Below, piece by piece: positions 20,007 to 30,329 of a stretch of DNA of 64,000 nt (positions within the stretch are counted from its first letter, which is position 1; each line of letters starts with the position of its first letter). The notes below the pieces were generated by a model that had not been told where the DNA came from, did no database searches, and saw only the letters and a program-made list of their open reading frames with translations. The stretch is taken from assembly GCF_001761485.1 (NCBI RefSeq), contig NC_090774.1, positions 4,030,001-4,094,000 of the forward strand, in the 5' to 3' direction. The stretch comes from Yarrowia lipolytica. Its lineage: Eukaryota; Ascomycota; Dipodascomycetes; Dipodascales. The translations under genes and the position numbers were made by a program.

Positions 20007-20095
20007 GATGTGAACAATCCTCGAAACTTGTATTCTCATCAGACAATCTCATCAACACTCTCTTTCACAACTTCTACAGTCTTTTGACACTCACT

Positions 20096-20212
20096 TGTCC
20101 ATCCGACACCTCCACCACTTGTCCATCCGACACTCACTGTCTATCCGACACCCACTGTCCATCCGACACCTACTGTCTATCCGACACTTTCTTATTACTG
20201 TCTATCCGACAT
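20096..20212 (+). repeat. Six-copy TGTCYATCCGACAC repeat in the GH5 leader
   Basis: Copies start at 20096, 20120, 20138, 20156, 20174 and 20199. The core is 14 bases with a single C/T variation and one final T. Start-to-start spacing is 24, 18, 18, 18 and 25. The array ends 31 bp before the glucanase ATG and is probably transcribed as 5'-UTR. The ATCCGACA core is non-coding here. Confidence 0.85.
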
Positions 20213-20243
20213 TGTCAATTGACGCTATTCACTTTCATTTGCG

Positions 20244-22277
20244 ATGAAGTTCACAACTCTCCTTTCTATGGCCTCTGTGGCCATGTCTGCCGCCGTCACT
20301 GTGGAGATTCACTCTACGGTGCTAGAAACCGTGTTCGAAACAGCCTCTGAGACGATAATTTCCGACGCCGCAACCCCCGAACCCTCCCCCACAGTCAGAT
20401 ATGTTACCATTCTGCCCAAACCCTTTCCTGCATTCAACGGCGTTGCCCTGAGCGGCACTGTCCACAACAAGCGAGACACCGTCGAGACTTCTGTCGACTG
20501 CAATCTCGGACTGGCCTCTGCCTCTGCTGCTGCTCTCCGGGAGCAAAGTTCAGCTGGTACCTCGTCCGCAGCATATACCGCAACCTTAACTTCTGGTAGC
20601 AATCTTAGCTCCGAGACCCACACCATTGAGGTTTCTTCTTCTACTTCTTCCATTCCCGAACCTGCCACCGCATCAATTGAGACCGAGCCTAACCCCAGTC
20701 TCATCCCCCTCTTTATCCCCGTTCACCAGGAAGACTCCCCCCCCGACACTACCACCGACACTCACAACATGGGACTTGGAACCAAAATCAGAGACATGGT
20801 CAACAACGTTGGCCCCGTGGCCGCTGCCGACCTCAGCAAGCCCAACCAGGCTCCCAATGACCGAACCATCTTCCAGTCGCGAAACAACCATGGCCCCAAC
20901 ATTGGCTCCATGTTCCTTCTCGAGAAGTGGCTGACCCCTGGCATGTTCCCCGACTCCGCCAAGGGAGACGCTGAGCTCGACGCTGTGACCGCTCTCGTTG
21001 CCGAACAGGGTGCCGGCGGCGCCCAGAAGAAGTTTGAGGACCACTGGAACACCTGGATCACCGACGACGACTTCTCGTACCTGCAGTCTGTGGGAGCCAA
21101 CGCCATCCGAGTGCCCATGGGCTACTGGACCATCAACGGAGGCGCCTTCACCCAGGGCACCCCCTTCCAGCAGTACCAGTCCGTCTACCAGAACGCCTGG
21201 TCCATTTTCAAGACCAACATTCTCGACAAGGCCCGAGCCGCCAACATTGCTGTTCTGATTGATCTGCATGCCGTTCCCGGCGGCGCCAACGGAGACGCTC
21301 ACTCTGGAACCTCTTCCGGTAAGGTCGAGTTCTGGGACTCTCGAAGCGACCAGAAGATTGCTATTGACGCTCTCCAGTGGGTCGCCAAGGACGTGCTTTC
21401 ATACGACAACGTTCTCGGTATCGAGGTCGTCAACGAGGCCGTCTACGACGCTTCCACTTCCAAGGAGGGCTCTTACTACCTGCGAGCTCTCGAGGCCATC
21501 CGACAGGTGAACCCTGACGTTCCCGTCTACATCTCCGATGGCTGGGCTCCTACCGAATGGAACGAGTGGGTCCAGGAGCAGAACCAGAAGCTTTCTGCCG
21601 GTCAGAACACTGGTTTTGTTGTCGACTCGCACGTCTACAAGGCCTTCTCCGAGCAGGACAAGGGCAACTCTCCCCAGCAGAACATTGCCAACGTTCCCGC
21701 CTACCTCAATGTTGGAAAGGCCCAGGCTGATTCTATTGTCGGCGAGTTCTCCTGTGTCTTCTCCGAGGAGACCTGGGCTAAGGCCGGCGGTGAGGACCGA
21801 GAGCAGCTTGCCATCAAGTACGGCCAGGTTCAAATTGAGTCCTTCAACCAGAATGCCCGAGCCGGATGGTTCTTCTGGACTTACAAGTTCCAGTACGGCG
21901 ATGGAGGCGATTGGGGCTTCAAACCCATGACCCAGAAGGGCGCCCTCCCGACCTTCTCCAACGGAGGCTCCAACAAGGATCCCAAGGCCGGCATCAAGGA
22001 GGCAGCCACCAAGGCTACCGAGGAGCACTCTGCCTACTGGGACCAGCATCAGGGTAACTACGAGCACTGGCGATACGCCGATGGATACGTTTCGGGATGG
22101 CAGGACGCTGCCGCCTTCTACGAGTTCCACGGCTCCACCATTGGCCGAATCAACGCCTGGCAGGACGCCCGACGAGCCCAGCACATTGCTGCTAAGGGTA
22201 ACTCCGGTGCCATCTGGGAGTGGGACCAGGGCTTCGACGCTGGTATTCAGGGTCTGCTCAACTACATGCGATCTTAA
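20244..22277 (+). CDS. Secreted GH5 exo-beta-1,3-glucanase-like protein
   Basis: A 677-residue protein with a signal peptide (MKFTTLLSMASVAMSAAV). A Kex2-like KR at 76-77 follows, then a Ser/Thr-rich stretch to about 175. The GH5 barrel begins around 215 (GPNIGSMFLLEKWLTPGMF) and keeps the family landmarks: NAIRVPMGYW near 286, IDLHAVPGGANG at 339-350, acid/base Glu398 in VVNEAV, DSHVYKAF at 461 and nucleophile Glu501 in IVGEFSC. The family hydrolyses or remodels cell-wall beta-1,3-glucan. It is longer than Exg1 (about 450) owing to the N-terminal extension. The exact subfamily and substrate are not determined. Confidence 0.88.
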   Translation: MKFTTLLSMASVAMSAAVTVEIHSTVLETVFETASETIISDAATPEPSPTVRYVTILPKPFPAFNGVALSGTVHNKRDTVETSVDCNLGLASASAAALREQSSAGTSSAAYTATLTSGSNLSSETHTIEVSSSTSSIPEPATASIETEPNPSLIPLFIPVHQEDSPPDTTTDTHNMGLGTKIRDMVNNVGPVAAADLSKPNQAPNDRTIFQSRNNHGPNIGSMFLLEKWLTPGMFPDSAKGDAELDAVTALVAEQGAGGAQKKFEDHWNTWITDDDFSYLQSVGANAIRVPMGYWTINGGAFTQGTPFQQYQSVYQNAWSIFKTNILDKARAANIAVLIDLHAVPGGANGDAHSGTSSGKVEFWDSRSDQKIAIDALQWVAKDVLSYDNVLGIEVVNEAVYDASTSKEGSYYLRALEAIRQVNPDVPVYISDGWAPTEWNEWVQEQNQKLSAGQNTGFVVDSHVYKAFSEQDKGNSPQQNIANVPAYLNVGKAQADSIVGEFSCVFSEETWAKAGGEDREQLAIKYGQVQIESFNQNARAGWFFWTYKFQYGDGGDWGFKPMTQKGALPTFSNGGSNKDPKAGIKEAATKATEEHSAYWDQHQGNYEHWRYADGYVSGWQDAAAFYEFHGSTIGRINAWQDARRAQHIAAKGNSGAIWEWDQGFDAGIQGLLNYMRS

Positions 22278-22782
22278 GCAGATCGCTAGGGCCACTTCAA
22301 AACACTTTACGACTCTACAATCACGACTTTTCACAACCACATTCTTCTCTGACTTTCACGGTCTATCGATTGGTAGATCTCTATTTATTCTTTAGCATTT
22401 TCTGAATACATTTATTAGATATAATTACACACAGACAGTAGCTTCAAGTAGCGACCAGTAGCAGTAGCAATAACAGCAGACAGGAGCAACGGAGTAGGAA
22501 AAGCCACAATAACCACAACGTGCTGCCATTGGCTTGTGCACCAACGTCAACTGCACTATTATCTCGGATATTACGCACTCTTGGCACAGGACACTACGTA
22601 ATACGTAGGGTCATTGGCTCTTGAGACGAGAATTCTTTCATCAGTATTCTTATAATTAATTATCAACATAGTGTACACATAGCCTTCTATAGTACACCCA
22701 ACATTTCTACCAACTCACCTCGTGTATCATGACACTGGGCTGGATCAATCGTTATATCATAAATGTACACTACATACAATCC
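22278..22782. other. Convergent spacer GH5 / ARP3
   Basis: A 505-bp spacer between gene ends. It includes ACGTAATACGTAGG at about 22595-22608 and AT-rich stretches suited to 3'-end formation. No gene is supportable. Confidence 0.5.
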
Positions 22783-24562
22783 CTAGACCATGGAAAACAG
22801 AGAAAAGTTTCGCACAATACCAGGTCCCATCTCGTCGTAATCCTGCTTGGTGTAGCAGTAGTTCTTGAACTCGGGAGTAGAAGACAGCAGAGATCCTCCA
22901 TACCATACAGCGTTTCGCTGCTTGGAGTGTGAGATGACCTTCACATCGACTCCCGAAGACTTGACTCCGGTCGCCCGCTGGTTAGCAGCAAGTCGATCGT
23001 CAGCAAGAGTTCGAATGTCTCGCTGCAGACGTCGGCCGAAATCCTTGAACATGGTTGATCCTCCAGACAGAACAATGTTCTTGTAGAGACCTCGTCGCAC
23101 ATCAATGGGCGAGGACTGGACCACGGTGTCGACCACCTCGGACAGAGGGGTCAGGAAGTCGGACGAGGCAATTTCGGGATTGAAGAAGATCTCAGGGGCC
23201 AAAAATCGCTCGTATCCAACATCCACGGTGGCTCGTCGATGCAGACCCTGGTCGGCCATGTACTTTTGGAATCGGTCAGGGTCGTTGTCGAATCGGTTGA
23301 ACTCCTTGACAATGTCCGGACACACATAACAGTAGTTCTCCTTGATCTGCTCTGCGGTCTTGAGCGACGTGTCGGGCTCGTTTCGGTCTCGAAGCATGTT
23401 CTGAATGAAGTAGGTGATGTCTCGGCCCGCAATGGGGATGGACTTGATGGCCGAGCCGATAACGTAACCCTCGGCGACAGGGATCACGTGGGTGACACCG
23501 TCTCCGGAGTCGATGACGGTTCCGGTCAGAGATCGATCAGTCACCTTGTTGGAAGTCCAAGATGCGGCCAGAGCCAGGACAGCCTGTACGGCAATGTAGA
23601 GACCGGCACAGTTGAAAGACTCAAACATGATCTCGGCGGTGTTTTCTCGGTTCTCGGGGGGATTGAGAGGAGGCTCAGTTAGCAGGAAATGATGATCTTC
23701 GGGCTCGCATCGCAAGTATTTGAAAATCGAGTTCTCCCAGAACCGCTCCATGTGATCCCAGTTTTCAATCTGACCGTGTCGAATGGGATAGTTGACCGAG
23801 TAGGCAGGGCCGTTGGCGGCGGCGAGGGCCTCGTCGCCAATGTAAAAGTCGAGGTCTTCGGTACCCTTACGACTGATGTTGCCGCCGGAAGATCCTTTGG
23901 CGGTGGCAATCACTGTAGGGAAGACGAAAGAGGGGGCATCGTTACCGGCAAAACCGAGTTTTGTGTAACCGGTACCGCTGTAGTTAGTATATGTTTGGTC
24001 GTGGGTGGGCTGGGATGAATGACAGGCTATGGTGTTGATGTTGCCTTTCACACCACACAATCACATATCAATGTGGGGTATCGGGTTTGCGTAGATGATA
24101 CAAAGAGGACTTGAAACAAATATGACGGGTTATGTTTTCTCTGATGATATGATAACATAATCTTAGTGTAGCCACTGATCGCTTCCGTTGCTGTATGTTT
24201 CTGACTGTATCGTTATGTCGTTGTGTCTTCGTCGATGTAGATGTCGATGTATCAATATCGACATGCGGCCTGTGTCCAAAGATCGATTGAAGAACCATAG
24301 TTGGTTATGACATTCCACAACAGCCATCATCGTCTGTCAGCACTCTCTTGTTCCTTCTCATTTCTCTCATTCTCATTCTGTTCATCATCACCATCATCCC
24401 ACAGCATAACCCTCATCACCTCTCCAAAATGTCTCAATGGAGATAAACCACTGAATTACTCACTTGTCTGAAGTTAGTAGAGTCCCCTTGAAAATCCTGC
24501 CGTGTCCATCCAGTCACGCGATACTCACCCATGACAACCGCAGGGGTTCCCAGATGCGCCAT
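22783..24562 (-). CDS. ARP3: Actin-related protein 3 (three exons, one of 4 bases)
   Basis: Complement of 22783-23977, 24464-24467 and 24529-24562, 411 codons and 410 residues. Exon 1 encodes [11 protein letters not shown] plus one base. The middle exon is only ACAA, flanked by CTAACTTCAG and GTGAGT. Exon 3 starts C GGT ACC. Joined, they give [20 protein letters not shown], matching the invariant Arp3 N-terminus and its nucleotide-binding loop; omitting the four bases loses Asp-Asn and the frame. The rest is a full actin fold with [36 protein letters not shown] and a WYGGSLL end. Arp3 is the core subunit of the Arp2/3 complex that nucleates branched actin at endocytic patches. Introns are 61 and 486 bp. 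Confidence 0.95.
24464..24467 (-). other. 4-base microexon of ARP3
   Basis: The minus-strand sequence is CTACTAACTTCAG, then ACAA, then GTGAGT. The four bases complete GAC and AAC codons for the conserved Asp-Asn of the phosphate-binding loop. Both splice sites match the consensus of the other introns in this window. Confidence 0.88.
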
Positions 24563-27100
24563 TGTTGCTCAATTGATTTTTTGTTAGCAGATGATGCTCA
24601 AGGGCTGGTGTCGGGATGTATGTGCTGTAACTGACAAGCAGTGTTGCGGCATATAGAGTTACCCGGTAGTGGCCACCTGTAATTTGGGTGTGCGGTGCGA
24701 AGTGGGAGGACCGGAGATAATGCGTGTTTAGTGCAGTCTGATATGGTGCAGTGACATGTCCGAAATATCATGTGATTGCTTTCAAGTGAACTAGGGAGGA
24801 GTGATAGTTGACATTCAGAAGATCTGTCGTCAATTTATTGCTTTTTTTGTGTACTTCATGGTCTATGATTGACCCATGGTTGCTTCTGGGGTGATCCACC
24901 GCTTAATAATCCACGATAGAGACGCAAGATAGAAACGCACAGGTTGAGCACCGGGATGGAAAATAGGTATACGTTGATAGGAAAGTCATCAGGGGGAGCA
25001 CTGGAATCAGGAAGATGTATTTTTTTCTCTTGAATTGGTTCCTAGTGTGATTGGAACATTGATTGAATCATGGCACCAAGACCACGGGACTTGGTTAGGA
25101 TTACTTTGGTGTGAAAAAGTTTAGTTGGAATGACACTTATTAAATGTTTATTATTCTTCTAATACCCAAGTGGTCTAATTGGGTGGTGGTCGACGACTGT
25201 TGGTCTCAAAAGACACAGTATGACGGATACACCACTTTCAACGGTATGAAAAGTATACACCATACACACAAGTTGGTAGCAATTTGTCAGCTGTGAATAT
25301 AATAATGGCACACGTCTTTTTGCACTACTGTGTGTACTGTATTCCCTTTGAGAAGATGGAGGTTACTGTTTCTACAGTTAGTTAGGCGGATCATGTATCA
25401 CTCTGAGAGAGCTCGATAAGTATGACATAAAATGCAGTTTTGTTGGTTTGTCATATCTAACGCATTTATATGCATGGAAAGGACCTTCTATCTCACTTTT
25501 CGTACATACTGTATACTGTACTTGTATCCCACCAGCTTCACCCTTTAACGATTGACCCAAGTATTGGCGTATCCCAGTTGGCTTCTTAGTTTAACTCTGA
25601 AGGGTCTCTGCCTCATGTATTGAAGGAGAAAGACTGCTCCCGCCATACCTCAAATGTACTTGTAGCTTTTCCATGTCGGCCTTCAGTATACTCTCGTACT
25701 TGTACTGCTGTTCATCTTTATAACCATCAAACTTTTCCTATCCACGTGTACCGGCTCTTGTAGGTACAAGTGTGTTTTTCCACGGCTAAAAGACCAATAA
25801 CACCTATGTGTATCGTCTTTCACAACAGTCAGTTCACTGTCTCAGTTTCACGAACCATTTTTTTATTTTTTTTTGGTTCTCTCGCTCTTGTAATTTGCAT
25901 GCAACACATTCACACGGCTATAAATAGGAACTACTTGTAGTGGAGACAACTGAAAACACTCGAGAGGAGACGACGATATAGAAGACCGCTAAAGTCATTG
26001 ATACAGGAGCTACCAGGAATTTATTTCGCCAAACTGACTCTGACATACTGAAAAATTCACCTATCATGTTTGTTAGTCTCAATATTCATTCTCCGACCAC
26101 GACTAGTGTGGCGTATATACTAAAACACTTGTTACGTGTGACACCAAACATACGCCTAATTACCAGATGGTGTACAGCGAAGAACACTAAATACGAGGGT
26201 TGGAGAGCCATAAAAACAACGGAAGACCCAGGAAAGTCTTCTATATATATATGTCTGGAAAATACCTCTCAGATTTTTACGGCTCCAAACGTCACCCAAC
26301 AGCCATAACATAAGTACAAGTACTCGTATTGTACGACTCGTACAGATATGCGTTTCATGTTTCAGATCCACGCGTAGCCACACAGACACAACTTTGGGAG
26401 CGCTAAGGTTTTTATGAAGCAGTGCCCACTTGGATCGACAAGGAGGGTTCGATGTGGAGATAGAATGACAGAGGGGGACCGTTTGGGGAAATTCTGGGTT
26501 ATTGTAATCAATTTCAACCCTTTGTAACAGTAGAACTCGCTGTAAAATTGGCACATTTCCACTTGTATCACTTTTACACGCGCTCCCCCTTTTTCTTACC
26601 TAGGGGCTCTGGACTATGTGAACACAGGGAAATTATCTGCCGAGTTTAACCTTGGGTAGTAGGTGGGTATGCACTATGGTGCACAGGTGGGTGAGATGTT
26701 GAGACCAACCACTTGGAGCCTCATCGCTGGGGCTGTTTGAGGACAGAGGACAAACCGAACCACCCGGAGCATAATTTTTGCATACAACAACCCCTTCGAC
26801 TGTCCATCTTCCAACACCGACTCAGACACAAGTCGACATCGACTCTGCATCAGCATTACATCATCGGACTGACAACGGACAACGAGAGAGTGACTATTTG
26901 TAAGACTGCTCTTGGCGATACAAACAACTTCACAAGAGGACAATACAGACAAGATAGACGGCTCTCGAAAGATATTCAGTACGACGGCGTACATCTTTTC
27001 ACGCAACATATCATTTCCTCTTGCACACCACCTAAACGAGTTGAATCAGTAAGTCATCTCACTCCTATCTCATCACCATAACTGCATACAACCCATTCTC
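24563..27100. other. 2.5-kb spacer between ARP3 and KCH1-like gene
   Basis: No convincing gene is present. A consensus TATAAATAG at 25919-25927 on the plus strand is followed 140 bp later by an ATG-started 80-residue ORF (26066-26308) without known domains; this is noted as a finding. CTACAAGTA-type words occur at about 25653, 25692, 25932 and 26310. Confidence 0.45.
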
Positions 27101-28777
27101 ATGTTCCCATTCTTCTGCTTTGAAAACCGGGAGAAATGGGCACGCCAAGTCGGCCAGTCGTCGTTCGACCTGGTGGACATGACCCAGTTCCACAGCACTT
27201 CCTTCCGAATCATCATCTCGTACATCTTCATGTATGTCCAGATCATCATCACTCTGGCAGTTTATGCCTCAGATATTTACACAGCCATCATGTTGTTGGC
27301 GTTCGACCGCTGGGCCTCTTCCATCACCCCCTACGTGCCCTTCCACATCTCCCGATGGCTGTTTGGAGGCTGCATTCTCTTCTCATTTGTGCTTCTCATC
27401 TACGACTACATCCAGGCTTACCGTGTGTGGAAACGGTATAACATCTGTCTCACATACACAAACCCCATCTGTCGAACAATCTACTCCATCAAAGGTTTCA
27501 ACTACTTTTGTTTGTTTGCTAAGATCACCAAGTCTAAGGAGTTCACCGACTACGTTGCCCTGTTTGTCTTCTTCACTTTCAAGGGCTGGGCGAACCTCCT
27601 GTTAGCTGAGGGACCGAGACAGGTTCTAAATGCTCTCACTCTGTATTCAGTGCTCAAAATTGACGACGACTTTGTGGGGGCTGTTACAGCTCTGGCTGAG
27701 AAGTCACATATTGAGGCTGTCGTTGTATCCTTCATGGCATTCTCGCTGCTCATCTGGGTCATCTCCATGTTCATGTTCATTCTGGCAATGCTCTGTTCAT
27801 GCTCTGTGTGGACCCAAGTAAAACGACACAGGTGTCACTCGCTGGAAGAGTACTGCTGTGTCCGAATAGACAAACGAGTGGCACACCTAGTTGCGAAGTA
27901 CCACAAACGTGGCATGCAGAACCTGGCTCTGGAGAACTCGAGAATGTCCAAACAACCCACACTGCCCACCATCGAGTTCCTGGGTACCGAAGAAGAAAAT
28001 ATTGGTTACGGCCACTCCAATGCTCACCTGGAAGCTTATGGTGGCTCTAAAACCAACTTGTTGGCAGCCGACCAGGTCGCTGAAGAGTTTTACAGTAATA
28101 AGGAGTACTCTCTGAGTGATCTACAGTCGTATGACTCTCGAAACACTCTCGCTGAGCCCTCAGACCCGCTTTCCAAGTCTGAATTTAGCGACATCACGAG
28201 CATCAAACGAAGTGACACTGAGCAATCAAACTTGACAGTCTCTGGATTCTCCAATGGTGTTCATAAAGTTCCCAGAAAGCCCACTCCAGTGAGACAGGCC
28301 TCAGGATCTCTTTACCAAAACGACAGCAGCTCTACAAGCAGGCTTTATATCAGCGATAACAGCTCGAGCTTGTACCAGAATCCCAACATTAGCACCTCGG
28401 GAGGTTCCATCAGCACATTCCTGGAGCCCGAGACTCAATCGTTCAGTTACAGTCCTCCCAGATATGATCCTTCCGAGTACAGAGGGGGTAGACAACCATC
28501 AGATGTTCGCGAGAGACCCGAACAGGCTTACTCAAGACGTCCATCGCAACAGTCGTCTACAAGAAGACCTTCCGAGCCTTATGACAGAAGACCGTCTGAA
28601 CAGTCTTACGACAGAAGACCATCTGAACGATCATACCAGAGACGCGCGTCTGGGGCACAGGACAGTCATCTATCTTCTCGATCTCAATCACCGCATCTTC
28701 CGTTCCAACTCGACCATCAACCTCACAGCCAGTCTCAGAATCCCAACCTGGATCCCTTTGATCCCTCATATAAATAG
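27101..28777 (+). CDS. KCH1: Kch1/Prm6-family potassium transport protein
   Basis: A 558-residue protein. The N-terminal 260 residues carry at least four hydrophobic segments (about 37-58, 85-108, 150-172, 200-235). They show the Kch layout: a short cytosolic start with FDLVDMTQFHSTSF, a first segment followed by a Tyr-rich YASDIYTAIMLLAFDRW, then SRWLFGGCILFSF and a Phe/Lys-rich loop. In S. cerevisiae Kch1 and Prm6 are plasma-membrane proteins promoting low-affinity K+ influx that activates calcium entry during pheromone response. The C-terminal 290 residues are Ser-rich and cytosolic, ending in tandem RRPS motifs (28535-28651). The start is the first ATG and keeps the family N-terminus. Confidence 0.82.
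   Translation: MFPFFCFENREKWARQVGQSSFDLVDMTQFHSTSFRIIISYIFMYVQIIITLAVYASDIYTAIMLLAFDRWASSITPYVPFHISRWLFGGCILFSFVLLIYDYIQAYRVWKRYNICLTYTNPICRTIYSIKGFNYFCLFAKITKSKEFTDYVALFVFFTFKGWANLLLAEGPRQVLNALTLYSVLKIDDDFVGAVTALAEKSHIEAVVVSFMAFSLLIWVISMFMFILAMLCSCSVWTQVKRHRCHSLEEYCCVRIDKRVAHLVAKYHKRGMQNLALENSRMSKQPTLPTIEFLGTEEENIGYGHSNAHLEAYGGSKTNLLAADQVAEEFYSNKEYSLSDLQSYDSRNTLAEPSDPLSKSEFSDITSIKRSDTEQSNLTVSGFSNGVHKVPRKPTPVRQASGSLYQNDSSSTSRLYISDNSSSLYQNPNISTSGGSISTFLEPETQSFSYSPPRYDPSEYRGGRQPSDVRERPEQAYSRRPSQQSSTRRPSEPYDRRPSEQSYDRRPSERSYQRRASGAQDSHLSSRSQSPHLPFQLDHQPHSQSQNPNLDPFDPSYK
28535..28651 (+). repeat. Tandem RRPS motifs in the Kch1-like tail
   Basis: The coding sequence repeats SRRPSQQ, TRRPSEP, DRRPSEQ, DRRPSER and QRRAS over about 40 residues. 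Each matches RRxS, the consensus for cAMP-dependent kinase and related basophilic kinases. Phosphorylation is inferred. Confidence 0.75.
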
Positions 28778-29447
28778 ACTAAAATTGCATTTTCCTTATA
28801 TACTTACTATAAATTGACAGTTTCTGAAGACGACATGCTCTCTTTATGATCGACTGATATATCGTACAGATTGAGTAGGTACAGTACATACTGTACAAGT
28901 ACATACAGTAGTTGTCACAGTTTTTTTTATTGAATTCTGGCCATATTGCTGTCCTCATTTCGTATCAACTATTGCATAAGTAAATTTCATACTGTCCAAG
29001 TATATTTCTGTACAACTTAAGTATGCGAGAGTCGCAACCATAAACGTACCCAGAAAACACTACATTGGTGATTCGCTTTAAAAGACAAAACACCTCCAAC
29101 TTATATGTCGATATCGCTCTACACAGGGCATCTTCAAGCCTGTCCCTTGTCTTAGAACATTAAGTTCCGATAACAACCTAATCAACATTATGTTTTCAAG
29201 ATTGCTGTGTGACACTGCAGTCCGAATCCACAGATATAAACGCATTTCCACACTCATTTTTATTAATTACTTGACACACATTGTTTTAAGAGTTAGCTGG
29301 TTGTTGTTTTTGTTGTTTTTGTTGTTTTGTCGCTTTTTTTTTGTGGCTTTCTGTAGTTTCTCTGTCTTCCTCTCCCCTTAGTAACGAGTGTGAGGTTCTA
29401 CCTTTACAGAACCGGTATTAGGCCATGATAACTGTCGTCAGTCTCTA
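28778..29447. other. Convergent spacer KCH1 / GNAT
   Basis: About 670 bp. It holds the nested palindromic run GTACAGTACATACTGTACAAGTACATACAGTA near 28879-28910 and a GT-rich TTGTTGTTTTTGTTG tract near 29302. No gene is supportable. Confidence 0.5.
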
Positions 29448-30329
29448 TCACATGAGCATGAGTTGGCACTCGGGCTCAGGAGAGTGAGGAGGAGTCATCA
29501 TGGCCTCCAGTAAGCGTCGATTCTTGACGGGATTAGGTTTAGGAGCACGAATCATGAACTGCACTGGGACAGGGGTTTCTGCTCGAGTCAGGTAGAAGGT
29601 TTCTCTCAGATCGAATCCAAATCGCTCATAAATGACTTGGTTGGTCAGTTTGGTCGACTCCAGGTAGCAGTAGAGTCCCTGCTTGTCGGCAATGTTGGTC
29701 ACGTGCTCCACGAGCTTTCGAGACAAACCCTTTCCTCGGGCTGAAGGCAGGGTTCCGAGATAGCCGAGATACCACACGTTGTAGGCGTCTTCGGGCTTGA
29801 GGTGACGTTCTCGGGCTTCGTCAATCTTGGGCAGGTACTCCTTGAAGTATCTGATTCGGCCCTCCTTACCAAACTTGTAAGGAAGGGTCCAACCTCCAGA
29901 CCGGAGGGCTGTCCACCAATCGTCAGCCTCTTCTCCGGGAGGCAACCAACAGGAAATACCTTCAAAGTCGCCAATGGTGTAGATTCGACCCTTGAGAAGA
30001 TAGACATAGGTTGCGTAAGAGAAAATCTCGATATCGAGTTTGTGGGACTCTTCCTCGGTTTGGCCGTCACATTGGGTGTAGTAGGCGTCGACGGGGTCTC
30101 CAGAGAAACACAGAGACAGACACTCAACAATTCGATCAAAGTCGGTAAAGGTACATCGTCTTGGAGTTGTGGAGTTGGGCATGTTGGAGGAGTTCTTGGG
30201 GGTCAGAATGGGGCCCACGGAAATGACTCCCTTCTTGGGGATGTCAACGGGCATGGTTTTGGAGGCCCCCGGGGCGTGAATGGGGGCAGAAGAAGCGATC
30301 ATAGTCTCGGCGTTCATAGCGTTAGTCAT
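29448..30329 (-). CDS. GNAT-family N-acetyltransferase (copy 1)
   Basis: A 293-residue protein from the first ATG at 30329; a GTG four codons earlier is not a plausible start. A 50-residue Pro/Ser-rich leader precedes the GNAT fold. The acetyl-CoA loop is LGTLPSARGKGLSRKLVEHV, followed by YCYLESTKLTNQVIYERFGF, the typical beta5-alpha4 block. IGDFEGISCWLPPGEEADDW is a shared family segment. It is clearly paralogous to the gene at 33171-33926. The acceptor substrate is unknown. The tail is unrelated between the two copies. Confidence 0.82.
   Translation of the reverse strand: MTNAMNAETMIASSAPIHAPGASKTMPVDIPKKGVISVGPILTPKNSSNMPNSTTPRRCTFTDFDRIVECLSLCFSGDPVDAYYTQCDGQTEEESHKLDIEIFSYATYVYLLKGRIYTIGDFEGISCWLPPGEEADDWWTALRSGGWTLPYKFGKEGRIRYFKEYLPKIDEARERHLKPEDAYNVWYLGYLGTLPSARGKGLSRKLVEHVTNIADKQGLYCYLESTKLTNQVIYERFGFDLRETFYLTRAETPVPVQFMIRAPKPNPVKNRRLLEAMMTPPHSPEPECQLMLM

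Larger units (their letters stand above)
18557..20243. other. Long spacer upstream of the GH5 gene
   Basis: About 1.7 kb without a supportable gene. Small ORFs here have no recognisable product. A hairpin AACTGTTCTCCAACAGTT lies near 18773. A TATA box (TATATATA) at 19999-20006 precedes the repeated leader of the glucanase gene. Confidence 0.5.

Noticed and set aside
18557-20090. Searched for solo LTRs or transposon remnants in long spacers
   Set aside because: No terminal repeats, integrase, reverse transcriptase or transposase-like translation was recognised in any spacer of the window.
20096-20212. CRISPR-like array
   Set aside because: The units are 14 bases with gaps of only 4-11 bases in a eukaryotic leader; not a CRISPR layout.
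26156-26554. 132-codon minus-strand frame
   Set aside because: No recognisable domain, and it overlaps another open frame on the opposite strand; no splice or promoter support.
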